A stretch of 64,000 nucleotides of DNA, from the NCBI RefSeq assembly GCF_001542405.1, contig NZ_LNCD01000021.1:18142-82141 (forward strand), in the 5' to 3' direction. This document shows, piece after piece, positions 26,125 through 36,056 of the stretch. Position numbers and translations under genes: made by a program. The number at the start of each line of letters is the position of its first letter. Position 1 is the stretch's first letter. The DNA is from Rhizobium altiplani. GTDB taxonomy: Bacteria > Pseudomonadota > Alphaproteobacteria > Rhizobiales > Rhizobiaceae. The notes under the pieces are model-generated. The model did not search any database. It was not told the DNA's origin and was given only the letters and a program-made list of their open reading frames with translations.

Positions 26125-28137
26125 ATGCCTGTACACTTGATTACCGCGAACCGACTTGGTGATGGCGTTGCCGTGTGGCTGGACGCGGGGCAGTGCTGGA
26201 CAGAAGATATCGAAAATGCCGCGGCGGCTGAGGAGGCAACTCTCGCCGCATCGTTGGAGGCAGCGCGTTCAAGCGAGCGTGACAACGTTGTCGTAGGCGT
26301 TCGTGAGATCGCCGCCGAACTCATTGACGGTGAATCTGTGCCAGTGGAGCAGCGTGAACGATTGCGCGGCAGGGGACCGAGTGTGCGCCCCGACCTGGCG
26401 GGCAAGCGCCCTGGTGGCCGCTGGGACAATCCGCCTTTCCCCGAGCCGCCGTCGGCAACTTCGACGTCTCCCTATGCAGGCATCTATCGCTACGACGAAT
26501 ATGACCGACAGTTCCTTAGAAATCGGGCTGAACAATTTCGTGAGCAGGTAAAAAGGCGATTGTCGGGAGAACTGACCGAAGAGGAATTCAAGCCGCTCCG
26601 GCTGATGAATGGCGTGTATCTGCAGCTTCACGGTTACATGCTGCGGGTCGCCCTGCCTTATGGCGTCCTCAGCGCGGCGCAAATGCGCCAGCTCGCGTAT
26701 GTCGCGCGGCATTACGATCAAGGGTACGGTCATTTCACCACACGCCAGAACATTCAGTTCAATTGGCCGAGACTTGAGAACGTGCCGGATATCCTTGCTA
26801 TTCTGGCTGAAGCGGACCTGCATGCAATCCAGACCAGCGGGAATTGCGTACGGAACGTCACGACCGACCATTTCGCGGGTGCCGCCGCGGAAGAAGTCGT
26901 AGATCCGCGCCTTTACGCCGAAATCCTCAGGCAATGGTCGACCGATCATCCGGAGTTCACCTATCTTCCACGGAAGTTCAAAATTGCGATCACCGGCAGT
27001 CCGCAAGACCGTGCTGCCGTCCGTGTTCACGACATCGGCATCCTGGCGAGCCGCAATACTGCTGGCGAGCCGGGCTTCACGATCTTTGCGGGCGGCGGTC
27101 TCGGACGCACACCAGTTGTAGGAACGCTGGTTCGAGAATGGCTGCCGGTACGCCATCTGTTGCGTTACGTCGAGGCGATCCTGCGGGTCTACAACGCGCT
27201 TGGGCGGCGGGATAATATCTACAAGGCTCGCATCAAGATCCTGCTTCGTGAGATGAAGCCCGAGAACTTCATCCACATGATCGAGACCGAGTTCGCGGCA
27301 ATGCCGGATGATCACGGCGTTTTGGATGACGATGTAGTCGAGGCGGTCGCCGCCCGTTTCTTGCCACCGCCCTTCGAGAAACTTGAGCGCCAGCCCGCGG
27401 GCTTCGAACGTGCCTTCAGTGATGATCAGGCCTTCCGGGCTTGGGTGAACACGAACACACACCCGCACAAGCAGATCGGCTACGTGTCGGCCGTCATATC
27501 GCTCAAAACCGTCGGCGGCATACCGGGCGATATCAGCTCCGGGGAAATGGAGACTGTCGCGGATCTGGCAGACCGCCATTCTTTCGGTGAAATCCGCGTT
27601 TCGCATGAACAGAACCTGGTGCTGCCTCATGTGCGCAAGGACAGCTTGCATTCCCTATGGGGGGACCTGGTGGCCGCCGGCCTTGCCAGCGGGAACGTCG
27701 GCTTGATAACCGATATCATCGCTTGCCCGGGCATGGATTATTGCAGCCTTGCGACGGCGCGATCCATTCCGGTTGCGCAGCGCATCGCGGAACGCTTCGC
27801 CGATCCTGAGCGACAGCGGGAAATCGGCAAAATCGATCTGAACATTTCTGGCTGCATCAATGCCTGTGGACATCACCATGTTGGCCATATCGGCCTTCTG
27901 GGAGTCGATAAAAACGGCGAGGAAGTCTACCAGATCACACTAGGCGGATCTTCAAGTGACAAACCATCGATTGGCAGCATAATCGGCCCCTCTGTCTTGT
28001 CCGGGCGGGTTGTCGATGCCATCGAAGCGATCGTCGATGTCTACGTGGCCGAGCGGGTCGACGGTGAGAGTTTCAACGACACCTACAGGCGTATCGGCGC
28101 GGCCCCGTTCAAGGAGGCTATCTATGGCGCTGATTAA
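26125..28137 (+). CDS. cysI: DUF2849 - nitrite/sulfite reductase (CysI) fusion
   Basis: Siroheme/4Fe-4S assimilatory sulfite (or nitrite) reductase, 670 residues. Residues 121-670 match alphaproteobacterial CysI, starting at the usual N-terminal motif YRYDEYD. Cluster and siroheme ligands are complete: Cys534 and Cys540 (CPGMDYC), Cys577 and Cys581 (CINAC). Residues 1 to about 100 (MPVHLITANRLGDGVAVWLD...) match the DUF2849 protein that in related rhizobia is usually a separate gene just upstream of cysI. No Met separates the two parts, so this is a true fusion. Start ATG 26125 follows AAGGAG. It overlaps the DUF934 gene by 14 bases. No cysG, cysH or cysD/N is in the window. Confidence 0.93.
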   Translation: MPVHLITANRLGDGVAVWLDAGQCWTEDIENAAAAEEATLAASLEAARSSERDNVVVGVREIAAELIDGESVPVEQRERLRGRGPSVRPDLAGKRPGGRWDNPPFPEPPSATSTSPYAGIYRYDEYDRQFLRNRAEQFREQVKRRLSGELTEEEFKPLRLMNGVYLQLHGYMLRVALPYGVLSAAQMRQLAYVARHYDQGYGHFTTRQNIQFNWPRLENVPDILAILAEADLHAIQTSGNCVRNVTTDHFAGAAAEEVVDPRLYAEILRQWSTDHPEFTYLPRKFKIAITGSPQDRAAVRVHDIGILASRNTAGEPGFTIFAGGGLGRTPVVGTLVREWLPVRHLLRYVEAILRVYNALGRRDNIYKARIKILLREMKPENFIHMIETEFAAMPDDHGVLDDDVVEAVAARFLPPPFEKLERQPAGFERAFSDDQAFRAWVNTNTHPHKQIGYVSAVISLKTVGGIPGDISSGEMETVADLADRHSFGEIRVSHEQNLVLPHVRKDSLHSLWGDLVAAGLASGNVGLITDIIACPGMDYCSLATARSIPVAQRIAERFADPERQREIGKIDLNISGCINACGHHHVGHIGLLGVDKNGEEVYQITLGGSSSDKPSIGSIIGPSVLSGRVVDAIEAIVDVYVAERVDGESFNDTYRRIGAAPFKEAIYGAD

Positions 28138-28609
28138 TCAACTCGGCTACGAAATCCCCGACCGCTGGATTTACCCCGCAGCTGGCGAGCACGGGTCGTT
28201 TGCTGCGTTCCATGTCGGATCGGTTGACATCATTGAACGGCTCGACGCCGCTCCAGTCTGTGGCCGGCCGACTGGCGTGTTGCTAAACTCGGAGAGCCCG
28301 CTGGGCGTGGTCGCAGAATTGCTGGAACGGATCGACTTGATTGTCGTCCCCTTTGCCAAGCTCAGAGACGGCAGAGGATTCACCCTTGCCCGCGCATTGC
28401 GCGGGCAACACGGCTATATGGGTGATGTTCGAGCGATCGGAGACCTACTCCCGGACCAACTCCAGCTATTGGTGCAGTGCGGCTTCACGTCAATCGTATT
28501 GCCGCCGAATCATCCCGCCTCCCAATGGAGGCCAGCCCAGCTTCCCACCAGCGGAGCCGCCGTGCAGCCAAAGCCACTCTTGCAGAGGCTCGTCAGACGC
28601 AGCCAATAG
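28124..28609 (+). CDS. DUF934 protein, CysI-associated
   Basis: A 161-residue DUF934-family protein, the usual small partner encoded with alphaproteobacterial cysI and often annotated as an oxidoreductase-associated or sulfur-assimilation accessory. Family features are a conserved middle (LLERIDLIVVPFAKLRDGRGFTLARALR) and GDVRAIGDLLPDQLQLLVQCGFTSIVLP. The ATG at 28124 lies inside the end of cysI after an AAGGAGG site, so it is translationally coupled. Its biochemical role is not established. The C-terminal 35 residues, rich in Pro, Gln and Arg, look less conserved. Confidence 0.88.
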   Translation: MALINQLGYEIPDRWIYPAAGEHGSFAAFHVGSVDIIERLDAAPVCGRPTGVLLNSESPLGVVAELLERIDLIVVPFAKLRDGRGFTLARALRGQHGYMGDVRAIGDLLPDQLQLLVQCGFTSIVLPPNHPASQWRPAQLPTSGAAVQPKPLLQRLVRRSQ

Positions 28610-28699
28610 CATCGGTCGTTAGCGCCCCGCTGAGGAACGATGCGCGGATCAGGGAGGGGATCGCCATGGGATACCAACCCGTGCTCGAACGGCGATGGT

Positions 28700-28725
28700 A
28701 GCCGGCGCTATTGAAAGCGCCGGCT
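28700..28725. terminator. Bidirectional hairpin terminator
   Basis: Perfect 10-bp stem AGCCGGCGCT / AGCGCCGGCT with loop ATTGAA and a T-rich flank (TTGGTTT). It lies between the CysI-DUF934 operon (plus) and the hydrolase gene (minus), and can serve both. Confidence 0.8.
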
Positions 28726-28730
28726 TTGGT

Positions 28731-29723
28731 TTATGCCTTTGCGAAGGCCAGCAGGTCGGGATTCACGATATCCGCGTGGGTAGTGCACATGCCATGCGGT
28801 AGGTTTTTGTAGATCTTGAGAGTGCTGTTCTTGAGCAGTTTCGCCGAAAGCGGTGCCGAATCCGCGATTGGGACGATCTGGTCGTCGTCGCCGTGCATCA
28901 CAAGGGTCGGTACGTCGATGACCTTGAGATCCTCGGTGAAGTCCGTTTCAGAAAATGCTTTGATCCCCTCGTAGTGCGCTTTTGCGCTGCCCATCATGCC
29001 TTGACGCCACCAGTTCTGGATAACTGGAGCGATCGGGGTCGCGCCGGGTCGGTTGAAGCTGTAGAAAGGACCCGTGGGAAGATCGACATAGAATTGGGAC
29101 CGGTTGTCGGCCAGCGCTTTGCGCAGGCCATCGAATACTTCGATTGGCAAGCCGCCGGGGTTCTTCTCGCTCTTCACCATAACCGGTGGCACCGCGCCGA
29201 TGATGATGAGCTTGGCGACACGCTTGGCCGGCTGACCGTGGCGTGCGACGTAGTGCACGGCTTCGCCGCCGCCTGTCGAATGGCCGATATGGATCGCATT
29301 GCGCAGATTAAGATGTTCGACGACAGCGGCCACGTCCGCAGCGTAGTGATCCATATCGTGGCCGTCGCTGACCTGGGCCGAACGGCCGTGGCCACGTCGG
29401 TCATGGGCGATCACCCTGTAACCGTTCTGGAGGAAGAACAGCATCTGGTTGTCCCAATCATCACCGCTCAAGGGCCAGCCGTGATGGAAGACAATCGGCT
29501 GCGCGCTCTTCGGGCCCCAATCTTTGTAGAAAATTTCGACGCCGTCGCGTGTTGTGACTGTGGTCATGGTTTCATTCCTTTCGGGGGCCAGGGTTTTAGT
29601 TGCTGGCGACTTTGCGGCTGCTGAGAAGTATGGGAGCATTGTCAGCGCCGCCGCCCCAACGCCCAACGCGAGTAGATCGCGTCGGGCCGGGTCTTGCGGC
29701 TCGTCTGAGTTGACGTCTGTCAT
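28731..29723 (-). CDS. Tat-exported alpha/beta hydrolase, paralogue of the 3025 gene
   Basis: Alpha/beta hydrolase of 330 residues, a close paralogue of the protein at 3025-4005; most of the catalytic core aligns without gaps ([42 protein letters not shown]). A twin-arginine signal is in residues 13-38 ([18 protein letters not shown]). Triad: Ser149 in GHSTGG, Asp in HGDDDQIVP, His in LPHGM. Its 292-base gap upstream lacks the GCAATT box, so regulation differs from its paralogue; the AraC gene divergent at 30016 is the likely regulator. Substrate unknown. Confidence 0.9.
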   Translation of the reverse strand: MTDVNSDEPQDPARRDLLALGVGAAALTMLPYFSAAAKSPATKTLAPERNETMTTVTTRDGVEIFYKDWGPKSAQPIVFHHGWPLSGDDWDNQMLFFLQNGYRVIAHDRRGHGRSAQVSDGHDMDHYAADVAAVVEHLNLRNAIHIGHSTGGGEAVHYVARHGQPAKRVAKLIIIGAVPPVMVKSEKNPGGLPIEVFDGLRKALADNRSQFYVDLPTGPFYSFNRPGATPIAPVIQNWWRQGMMGSAKAHYEGIKAFSETDFTEDLKVIDVPTLVMHGDDDQIVPIADSAPLSAKLLKNSTLKIYKNLPHGMCTTHADIVNPDLLAFAKA

Positions 29724-30015
29724 CGGATTGCTTTCGTGGTCGATTGTCAGTGGTTGGTCTCGAGATGGCCTAGTCTAAGCCACGCCCGGGAAATGGTGCA
29801 CCCCCACCAAAGTTTGCCGTAGGCGATAGCGGATTTCCTACTGGAACCAGGACTCGATGTGTTCACGCCGCTGGGATGGAAGGTGGCTGCGCCGTCGGGG
29901 GAGACAGAAGCGCCATCCATGCAATCACCTGACGTCGTCGGTTGGTGGTGGTGCCGGAAACTGATATCCGATAAATAACTAGGACGATCCATCCTTCCAC
30001 GTCCGAGATTCTGTC

Positions 30016-31008
30016 GTGATCGTCCAAGATGCTCCAAATGACGCTTTGTCCGATGTGCTGCGTCTTGTCGATGCGGAGGCCATCGCTTCCATCGCACTAA
30101 CCGCAGGAGGCGATTGGGCTGTCCGCTTCCCGGAATCTGATTTCGTCACGTTTTGTGCAGTGCGTCGCGGATCTTGCTGGCTAGTCAAAGACGATGGGAC
30201 CGAACCACTCTGGCTTGTGGAAGGCGATTGCTTTGCCGCCATTCGAGGGGAGTTTGGGTTGGCCAGTTCGCGCGAGGTTCGGGTGGCCGCCACGCAAATG
30301 TTCCGGCCGGACGACCAAGCTCGCCAATATGGCAGCGGCAACGACGTGTATCTGATCGGTGGGAATGTCCGTTTCGATACCGCCAATGGCGGGATCCTTA
30401 CCGACGTGCTGCCACCGATGCTTCTAATCTCCGGTGAAGCTGCGGAAGCGATCCACTGGCTGCTGGATCAACTGGACAAGGAATGGCGGCGAGCGGAGCC
30501 AGGCGCGCGCATCGCCTGCAATGACCTCCTGCGCCTCATGTTTATCCACGCGCTTCGGACCTACATCGCCGAACTGCCGCCTTCGAGTGGAAACTGGCTG
30601 GCTGCGCTCTCAGACCCGCACGTCGGAAAGGCCTTTGAAGCAATCCATGCGGATCCTGTTCGCAACTGGACACTCACCGACCTTGCCAGTCTCGCATCCC
30701 AGTCGAGATCGACCTTCGCCACGCATTTCAAAGCAACGGTCGGCGTTTCGCCGATACACTACGTGTCCCGTTGGAAAGTGCGCCTTGCCGCTGCCCGGCT
30801 CCGGCGTGGCCGCCAGCCCATCTCTTCGGTAGCCGCCTCATTGGGCTTTCTCTCCGATAGTGCGTTCAGCGCGACGTTTCGACGAATTATGGGTATTACG
30901 CCCACGGAATATCGCGCCCTTCACCTTTTACCGAATGCCGATCCGTTGGGTCACCGCGGCGACCTTGAGCGTTCGCGGCAATCGCCTGATGCATCGGCCG
31001 CGGGATAG
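30016..31008 (+). CDS. AraC-family regulator with cupin-type sensor domain
   Basis: AraC-type regulator of 330 residues with an N-terminal cupin_6-like domain (FVTFCAVRRGSCWLVKDDGTEPLWLVEGDCFAA) and C-terminal helix-turn-helix pair (WTLTDLASLASQSRSTFATHFKATVGVSPIHYVSRWK and ISSVAASLGFLSDSAFSATFRRIMGITPTEYR). The frame opens with GTG at 30016. It is divergent from the exported hydrolase at 28731-29723, the common layout in which such regulators control a neighbouring oxidoreductase or hydrolase. It belongs to the same subgroup as the AraC protein at 13450-14439. Confidence 0.9.
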   Translation: MIVQDAPNDALSDVLRLVDAEAIASIALTAGGDWAVRFPESDFVTFCAVRRGSCWLVKDDGTEPLWLVEGDCFAAIRGEFGLASSREVRVAATQMFRPDDQARQYGSGNDVYLIGGNVRFDTANGGILTDVLPPMLLISGEAAEAIHWLLDQLDKEWRRAEPGARIACNDLLRLMFIHALRTYIAELPPSSGNWLAALSDPHVGKAFEAIHADPVRNWTLTDLASLASQSRSTFATHFKATVGVSPIHYVSRWKVRLAAARLRRGRQPISSVAASLGFLSDSAFSATFRRIMGITPTEYRALHLLPNADPLGHRGDLERSRQSPDASAAG

Positions 31009-31042
31009 CGCGCATCGTCCCGCCTTTGGCTGCCCTTGCTTG

Positions 31043-31065
31043 TTTCCCGCGAGAGTGGCGGGAAA
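31043..31065. terminator. Hairpin between convergent AraC and malic enzyme genes
   Basis: Perfect 8-bp stem TTTCCCGC / GCGGGAAA with a 7-base loop, followed by GATTT on the plus strand. Its place between two convergent stops suits a shared terminator. Confidence 0.6.
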
Positions 31066-31084
31066 GATTTAGTCGCAGGACCGC

Positions 31085-33376
31085 CTAGCTCTGGTAAGCT
31101 TGGACAGCTGCGAATGCGCTCATGTTGACCACGCCACGCGATGTAACGGATGGCGTCAGAATATGTGCCGGCCGCGCAGTGCCGAGCAAAATCGGACCGA
31201 TATGGAGCGCGTTGGTGACCTCTTTCAGGACGTTGAGGGTGATATTTGCAGCATCGAGATTCGGGAAGACCAAGAGATTGGCCGCATCCTTCAGCCGCGA
31301 GTGCGGATGAACGCGATCCCGCAAGATCTGCGACAGAGCCGCGTCTCCGTGCATTTCGCCATCGAGTTCAAGCTCTGGCGCTCTCGCAGCGAGTGCGGCC
31401 GCGGCTTCTCGCATCTTATCCGCACTATTGGAGTCCCTGGAGCCGAAATTCGAGTGCGAAACGAGCGCCACTTTGGGCCCGATGCCGAAACGGCTGATTT
31501 CTTTGACTGCGAGGATGACCGTCTCGGTGATCTGTTCGATGCCTGGATCGACGTTGACATAGGTATCGGCAAAGAAAAGGACACGGTGAAGCGTGAGGAG
31601 CAAACTCAACGCTGAGTATCCCCGCACGCCGTTCGCTTTGCCGATTATCTGCTGTACCGCCTTGAGATGGCTTTCATAGCGGCCCTCCAGACCGCTAATC
31701 ATCGCATCGGCCTCGTCCCGAACCACAGCCAGGGCGGCAATGACTGTGGGATTTGTGCGCACTACCGTTCTGGCTGCGTCAGGTGTTACGCCTTGGCGAC
31801 AGGTCGTGGCGAGGTATAGATCAACATACTCCCGGTAACGGGGATCGTCCTCGGGATTGATCACATCGAAGTCGCGGCCCGGGCGAATTCGCAGGCCATA
31901 GCGTTGCAACCGGCTTTCCACGACCTGCGGGCGTCCGACAAGGACCGGTTCGGCAATCCCCTCCTCGATCACAACCTGGGCGGCGCGAAGCACACGCTCG
32001 TCTTCGCCCTCGGCATAGATGACGCGTTTAGGTTTTTTCTGAGCACGGGCTGTTGCGAAGACCGACTGCATAACAACCCCGGAGCGGAACACAAGGCGGT
32101 GCAGTCTATCGATGTAGGCTCGCATATCCTCGATCGGTCGCGTTGCTACACCAGTTTCCATTGCGGCCTCGGCAACCGCGGGCGCGATACGCAAGATCAG
32201 GCGAGGATCGAACGGTGACGGAATGATGTAGTCCCGTCCGAACGTTACCGTCCCGGTTTCACAAGATCGCGCTGCGTCTTCGGAGGGCTCCTCGCGTGCG
32301 AGCGCGGCAATCGCCTTCACCGCAGCCAGTTTCATCTCTTCGTTGATCGCGGTTGCGCCGACATCGAGGGCCCCGCGAAAGATGTAGGGAAAACATAGGA
32401 CGTTGTTGACCTGGTTTGGCTGGTCGGAACGCCCGGTGCAGACCATGGCGTCGGCACGTGCTGCACGAACCTCCTCGGGCATAATTTCGGGCGTTGGATT
32501 CGCTAAAGCCAGAATCAGAGGGGACGCCGCCATCTCCTTCACTAACTCCGGCTTCAGTGCTCCGCCCGCCGACACGCCGAGGAAAATATCTGCGCCGCCG
32601 ATGACATCCGCGAGAGCACGCGCTTCAGTTTTTTGCGCGTAAGCCTCCTTCCACCGGTCCATGAGCGTGGAGCGACCCTGATAGACAACACCATCTATAT
32701 CGCAAACCCAGATATTCTCGCGTCTGGCTCCAAGCGTCACCAGGAGATTGAGGCAGGCAATGGCAGCAGCACCAGCACCGGAAGTAACAATTTTGGCTTG
32801 CCCGATCGTCTTGCGCGCAAGCTCCAGACCGTTGAGAACAGCAGCTGCGACAATGATCGCCGTCCCATGCTGATCGTCGTGAAAAACAGGCACGCTCATA
32901 CGACGACGCAGTTCCTCCTCGATCTCAAAGCACTCGGGTGCCTTGATATCTTCCAGGTTAATGCCGCCGAAGGTCGGCTCGAGGGCGGTCACCACCTCGA
33001 TCATCCGCCGTGGGTCGCTGGCGTCAACCTCGATATCGAAGACGTCGATGTCGGCAAATTTCTTGAATAGGACTGCCTTGCCCTCCATCACGGGCTTCGC
33101 AGCGAGCGCACCGATATTGCCCAATCCCAGCACGGCCGAGCCGTTTGAGATTACGGCGACAAGATTGCCTCGTGCGGTGTAGTCCGCGGCGGTGGTGGGA
33201 TTATCACGGATCGCCAGGCACGGCACCGCAACGCCCGGAGAATACGCAAGCGCAAGATCCCGCTGATTGCCGAGAGTTTTGGTCGGCTGGATTTCTAGCT
33301 TGCCCGGTCTCGGATAGCGATGGAAGAACAGGGCGGCTTCTTCAAATGCAGAGGTAGCTCGCTGATTCTCAGTCAT
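31085..33376 (-). CDS. maeB: NADP-dependent malic enzyme with phosphotransacetylase-like domain
   Basis: MaeB-type malic enzyme, 763 residues, converting malate to pyruvate plus CO2 with NAD(P)+. Residues 1 to about 430 are the malic enzyme: [33 protein letters not shown] (metal/malate site) and [15 protein letters not shown] (nucleotide site). Residues of about 450-763 form a phosphotransacetylase-like domain ([23 protein letters not shown] ... [16 protein letters not shown]), regulatory rather than catalytic in characterised rhizobial enzymes. It is a single gene, convergent with AraC and followed (in the minus direction upstream) by the bd oxidase operon on the same strand 90 bases away. 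It would feed dicarboxylate-derived carbon into pyruvate. Confidence 0.95.
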   Translation of the reverse strand: MTENQRATSAFEEAALFFHRYPRPGKLEIQPTKTLGNQRDLALAYSPGVAVPCLAIRDNPTTAADYTARGNLVAVISNGSAVLGLGNIGALAAKPVMEGKAVLFKKFADIDVFDIEVDASDPRRMIEVVTALEPTFGGINLEDIKAPECFEIEEELRRRMSVPVFHDDQHGTAIIVAAAVLNGLELARKTIGQAKIVTSGAGAAAIACLNLLVTLGARRENIWVCDIDGVVYQGRSTLMDRWKEAYAQKTEARALADVIGGADIFLGVSAGGALKPELVKEMAASPLILALANPTPEIMPEEVRAARADAMVCTGRSDQPNQVNNVLCFPYIFRGALDVGATAINEEMKLAAVKAIAALAREEPSEDAARSCETGTVTFGRDYIIPSPFDPRLILRIAPAVAEAAMETGVATRPIEDMRAYIDRLHRLVFRSGVVMQSVFATARAQKKPKRVIYAEGEDERVLRAAQVVIEEGIAEPVLVGRPQVVESRLQRYGLRIRPGRDFDVINPEDDPRYREYVDLYLATTCRQGVTPDAARTVVRTNPTVIAALAVVRDEADAMISGLEGRYESHLKAVQQIIGKANGVRGYSALSLLLTLHRVLFFADTYVNVDPGIEQITETVILAVKEISRFGIGPKVALVSHSNFGSRDSNSADKMREAAAALAARAPELELDGEMHGDAALSQILRDRVHPHSRLKDAANLLVFPNLDAANITLNVLKEVTNALHIGPILLGTARPAHILTPSVTSRGVVNMSAFAAVQAYQS

Positions 33377-33466
33377 TGTCGTTCCTTTCAGGGAGCTGCG
33401 GCCGAGCAGCCGCGGTCACATGGCGGCGCGGTCGTCTTTTTTGCGTATTGAGAGTTGTCGCGTGAT

Positions 33467-33607
33467 TCAGGCGGTCATTCCCGCGGCATTGAGAAAGAGC
33501 CGGACTACTGTTGCCACAGCGCCGAGCACAATGACGCTCGCCGCCCAGAGCAGGATCATCCAGCTCAGCCGTCGCAACCAGCTCGCTGGGGCAGTAACCC
33601 GGGTCAT
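33467..33607 (-). CDS. DUF2474 mini-subunit of bd oxidase
   Basis: A 46-residue single-helix membrane protein (MTRVTAPASWLRRLSWMILLWAASVIVLGAVATVVRLF...), matching DUF2474 proteins that follow cyanide-insensitive bd oxidase genes. The ATG overlaps the cydB stop (ATGA), so it is translationally coupled. By position and size it is the likely counterpart of E. coli CydX/CydH-type small subunits; that analogy is inference. Confidence 0.8.
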   Translation of the reverse strand: MTRVTAPASWLRRLSWMILLWAASVIVLGAVATVVRLFLNAAGMTA

Positions 33608-34623
33608 CAATGATATCCTTCTCCGGGTTTCACTTTTCCGCGGAACACGTAATAGGACCATGCCGTGTAGGCGAGAATGAACGGGATGATGAATAGGGCT
33701 CCGACGAGGGTGAAGCCCATGCTCTGCGGGGGCGCAGCCGCCTCCCAGATCGAGACAGACGGCGGAAGGATGTTCGGCCATAGACTGATTGCGAGACCGC
33801 TGTAGCCCAGGAAGAGCATAAAGAGCGCCAGCACGAAAGGACTGGCATGGGCGTCGCGTTGCAGCCTGTTGAGGATCGCGACTGTTGCCAGCAACACGAG
33901 AATTGGTACAGGTGCGAAAAACAATAGGTCCGGCAGCGAAAACCAGCGTTCAGCGACGGCAGGGTGAGCGAGAGGCGTCCATAGGCTGACGAAGACGATC
34001 ACGCAAAGCAGCACAAGCGTTACTGGTTTTGCAAGTTCTTTCATGCGCTGTTGAAGCGCGCCTTCCGTTTTCATGATCAGCCAAGTCGAGCCGAGAAGCG
34101 CATAGGCGACCAGGAGTCCGAGGCCGGTAAACAGGGAGAATGGCGTCAGCCAGTCGAACAGTCCGCCGTCATAGGCTGAGTTCACCACCGGAAAACCATT
34201 GATAAAGGCACCCAACGCCACCCCCTGTGAAAACGTCGCGATGTAGGAGCCCCACGCGAATGCCTTATCCCAGAACGGCTTGTGCGCCTCGTCCGACTTG
34301 AAACGGAATTCGAACGCAACGCCCCGCCAGATCAGGCCTGCCAGCATTAACAGAAGCGGCAGGTAAAGCGCGCTTAGGATGACGGAATACGCCAGCGGGA
34401 ATGCCGCCAACAATGCCGCTCCCCCGAATGCCAGCCAGGTTTCGTTTCCGTCCCAGACAGGGGCCACCGTGTTGACCATGGTGTCGCGGTCCTCACGATC
34501 GGCCACGAAGGGGAAGAGGATGCCGATACCTAGATCGAAGCCATCCATGATGACGTACATCATGATTCCGAAACCAATGACGATCGCCCAGATCAGCGGA
34601 AGATCGATGCCCATCGCCGTCAT
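33607..34623 (-). CDS. cydB: Cytochrome bd-type (cyanide-insensitive) oxidase subunit II
   Basis: Subunit II of a bd-type quinol oxidase, 338 residues with about 8-9 helices. Landmarks are VIMDGFDLGIGILFPFV, TVAPVWDGNETWLAFGGAALLAAFPLAY and the late WSYYVFRGKV. The length is that of CioB-type subunits rather than the 379 of E. coli CydB. The ATG at 34623 overlaps the cydA stop by ATGA; a second ATG three codons on (MGIDLPLIW) is possible. It forms the heterodimer with the gene at 34620-36056. Confidence 0.93.
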   Translation of the reverse strand: MTAMGIDLPLIWAIVIGFGIMMYVIMDGFDLGIGILFPFVADREDRDTMVNTVAPVWDGNETWLAFGGAALLAAFPLAYSVILSALYLPLLLMLAGLIWRGVAFEFRFKSDEAHKPFWDKAFAWGSYIATFSQGVALGAFINGFPVVNSAYDGGLFDWLTPFSLFTGLGLLVAYALLGSTWLIMKTEGALQQRMKELAKPVTLVLLCVIVFVSLWTPLAHPAVAERWFSLPDLLFFAPVPILVLLATVAILNRLQRDAHASPFVLALFMLFLGYSGLAISLWPNILPPSVSIWEAAAPPQSMGFTLVGALFIIPFILAYTAWSYYVFRGKVKPGEGYH

Positions 34624-36056
34624 GCCTCCGTGTGTTCTGCGGCTTCTATGGCCGGCCCGATATGGTCCGGTGCGGCCGAAAGCGGCCTGGCCGGCCGTGA
34701 CGACTGACCCTCGTCCTGTGGCGGATGGTGGCCGCCGTCAGGATCAGGCCCCTTGGCAACAAGCTTCAGCATATAGCTGACCCCGGTGCCGAAAACGGCG
34801 AAGTACATCACGACGAAGACGACAAGCGTAGTGGATAGCGCGAATGCGGAATGGTTGGAGACTGCGTCCTTGGTCCGCATGACTCCGTAAACGATCCACG
34901 GCTGGCGACCGACCTCTGTCGTCATCCAGCCGGCAAGAATCGCAATGAGACCCGCCGGCCCCATGAGTGTGGCGAAGCGCAGAAACGCTTTTGAACCATA
35001 CATTCCGCCACGTCCACGTAGGTATAGGCTCCAAAGCCCAAGCAGGAGCATCAGGATGCCAAGTCCGACCATCAGCCGAAAACTCCAGAAGACTACAGCG
35101 GAGTTCGGACGGTCTTCCGGGCTAAACTCCTTGAGACCGGGAATGTGGCCATTGATGTCATGCGTCAGGACCAGGCCGCCGAGATAAGGTATCTCGATTG
35201 CATAACGTGTCTTCTCTGCCTTCATGTCCGGAAGGCCGAAGAGGATAAGCGGCAGGCTTTCGCCGGGGGTGTTCTCCCAGTGGCCTTCGAGGGCGGCGAC
35301 TTTCGCGGGCTGATGCTCAAGGGTGTTGAGGCCATGTGCATCGCCTACGATCACCTGGATCGGGGCGACTAACAGCACCATCCACATTGCCATTGAGAAC
35401 ATGGTGCGGATCGCCGGAGTCGCCCGCCCGCGCGAGAGATGCCAAGCGGCCGACGCACCGACGAAGAGAGCCGTGGCGAGATAGGCTGCGATCGTCATGT
35501 GTGCCAAGCGATAAGGGAAGGATGGATTGAAGATCACCTTCAGCCAATCGACGGGCACGACGCGGCCATTGATCATCTCGAAGCCCTGCGGCGTTTGCAT
35601 CCAGCTGTTCGACGCGAGAATCCAGGTTGCCGAAATCAGCGTTCCGAGCGCCACCATAATCGTTGCGAAAAAGTGCAAACCGGGGCCGACCTTGTTCCAG
35701 CCGAATAGCATCACGCCAAGAAAGCCGGCTTCCAGAAAGAAAGCAGTCAGCACTTCGTATGTCAGGAGCGGACCCGTAATGCTGCCTGCAGTCGCGGAAA
35801 AATAGCTCCAGTTGGTGCCAAACTGATAGGCCATGACGAGGCCGGATACGACACCCATGGCAAAGTTGACTGCAAAGATCGTCGACCAAAAATGGTAAAG
35901 CTCGCGATAGACCACATCCTTCCGCCACAACCACATCCCTTCAAGAACGGCGAGGTAGCTGGCGAGTCCGATGGTGATCGCCGGGAAGATGATGTGGAAC
36001 GAAATCGTAAATCCAAATTGGATCCGGGCAAGTTCCAGTGCTGTCAAGCCGAACAT
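34620..36056 (-). CDS. cydA: Cytochrome bd-type (cyanide-insensitive) oxidase subunit I
   Basis: Subunit I of a bd-type oxidase, 478 residues. Heme axial ligands can be placed: His21 in FTISFHIIFP (b595-type), His in YRLAHMTIAAY (b558) and Met in the later helix region. The quinol site reads GDAHGLNTLEHQPAKVAALEGHWE. This form and the short Q-loop are characteristic of the CIO (cyanide-insensitive) branch rather than E. coli CydA. The ATG at 36056 follows AAGGAGAG; the frame is open 45 codons upstream without a ribosome site. The operon is cydA-cydB-DUF2474. The 293-base gap upstream holds an imperfect hairpin at 36202-36227 but no motif I recognise. It would allow respiration at low oxygen or under cyanide or nitric oxide. 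Confidence 0.94.
   Translation of the reverse strand: MFGLTALELARIQFGFTISFHIIFPAITIGLASYLAVLEGMWLWRKDVVYRELYHFWSTIFAVNFAMGVVSGLVMAYQFGTNWSYFSATAGSITGPLLTYEVLTAFFLEAGFLGVMLFGWNKVGPGLHFFATIMVALGTLISATWILASNSWMQTPQGFEMINGRVVPVDWLKVIFNPSFPYRLAHMTIAAYLATALFVGASAAWHLSRGRATPAIRTMFSMAMWMVLLVAPIQVIVGDAHGLNTLEHQPAKVAALEGHWENTPGESLPLILFGLPDMKAEKTRYAIEIPYLGGLVLTHDINGHIPGLKEFSPEDRPNSAVVFWSFRLMVGLGILMLLLGLWSLYLRGRGGMYGSKAFLRFATLMGPAGLIAILAGWMTTEVGRQPWIVYGVMRTKDAVSNHSAFALSTTLVVFVVMYFAVFGTGVSYMLKLVAKGPDPDGGHHPPQDEGQSSRPARPLSAAPDHIGPAIEAAEHTEA

Noticed and set aside
26269..27651. 460-codon open frame antisense to cysI
   Set aside because: Shadow of a strongly conserved gene; no ribosome site or recognisable domain.
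26125..28137. Split into separate DUF2849 and CysI genes
   Set aside because: No stop codon and no Met or plausible alternative start occurs between residue 1 and the CysI core at residue 121.
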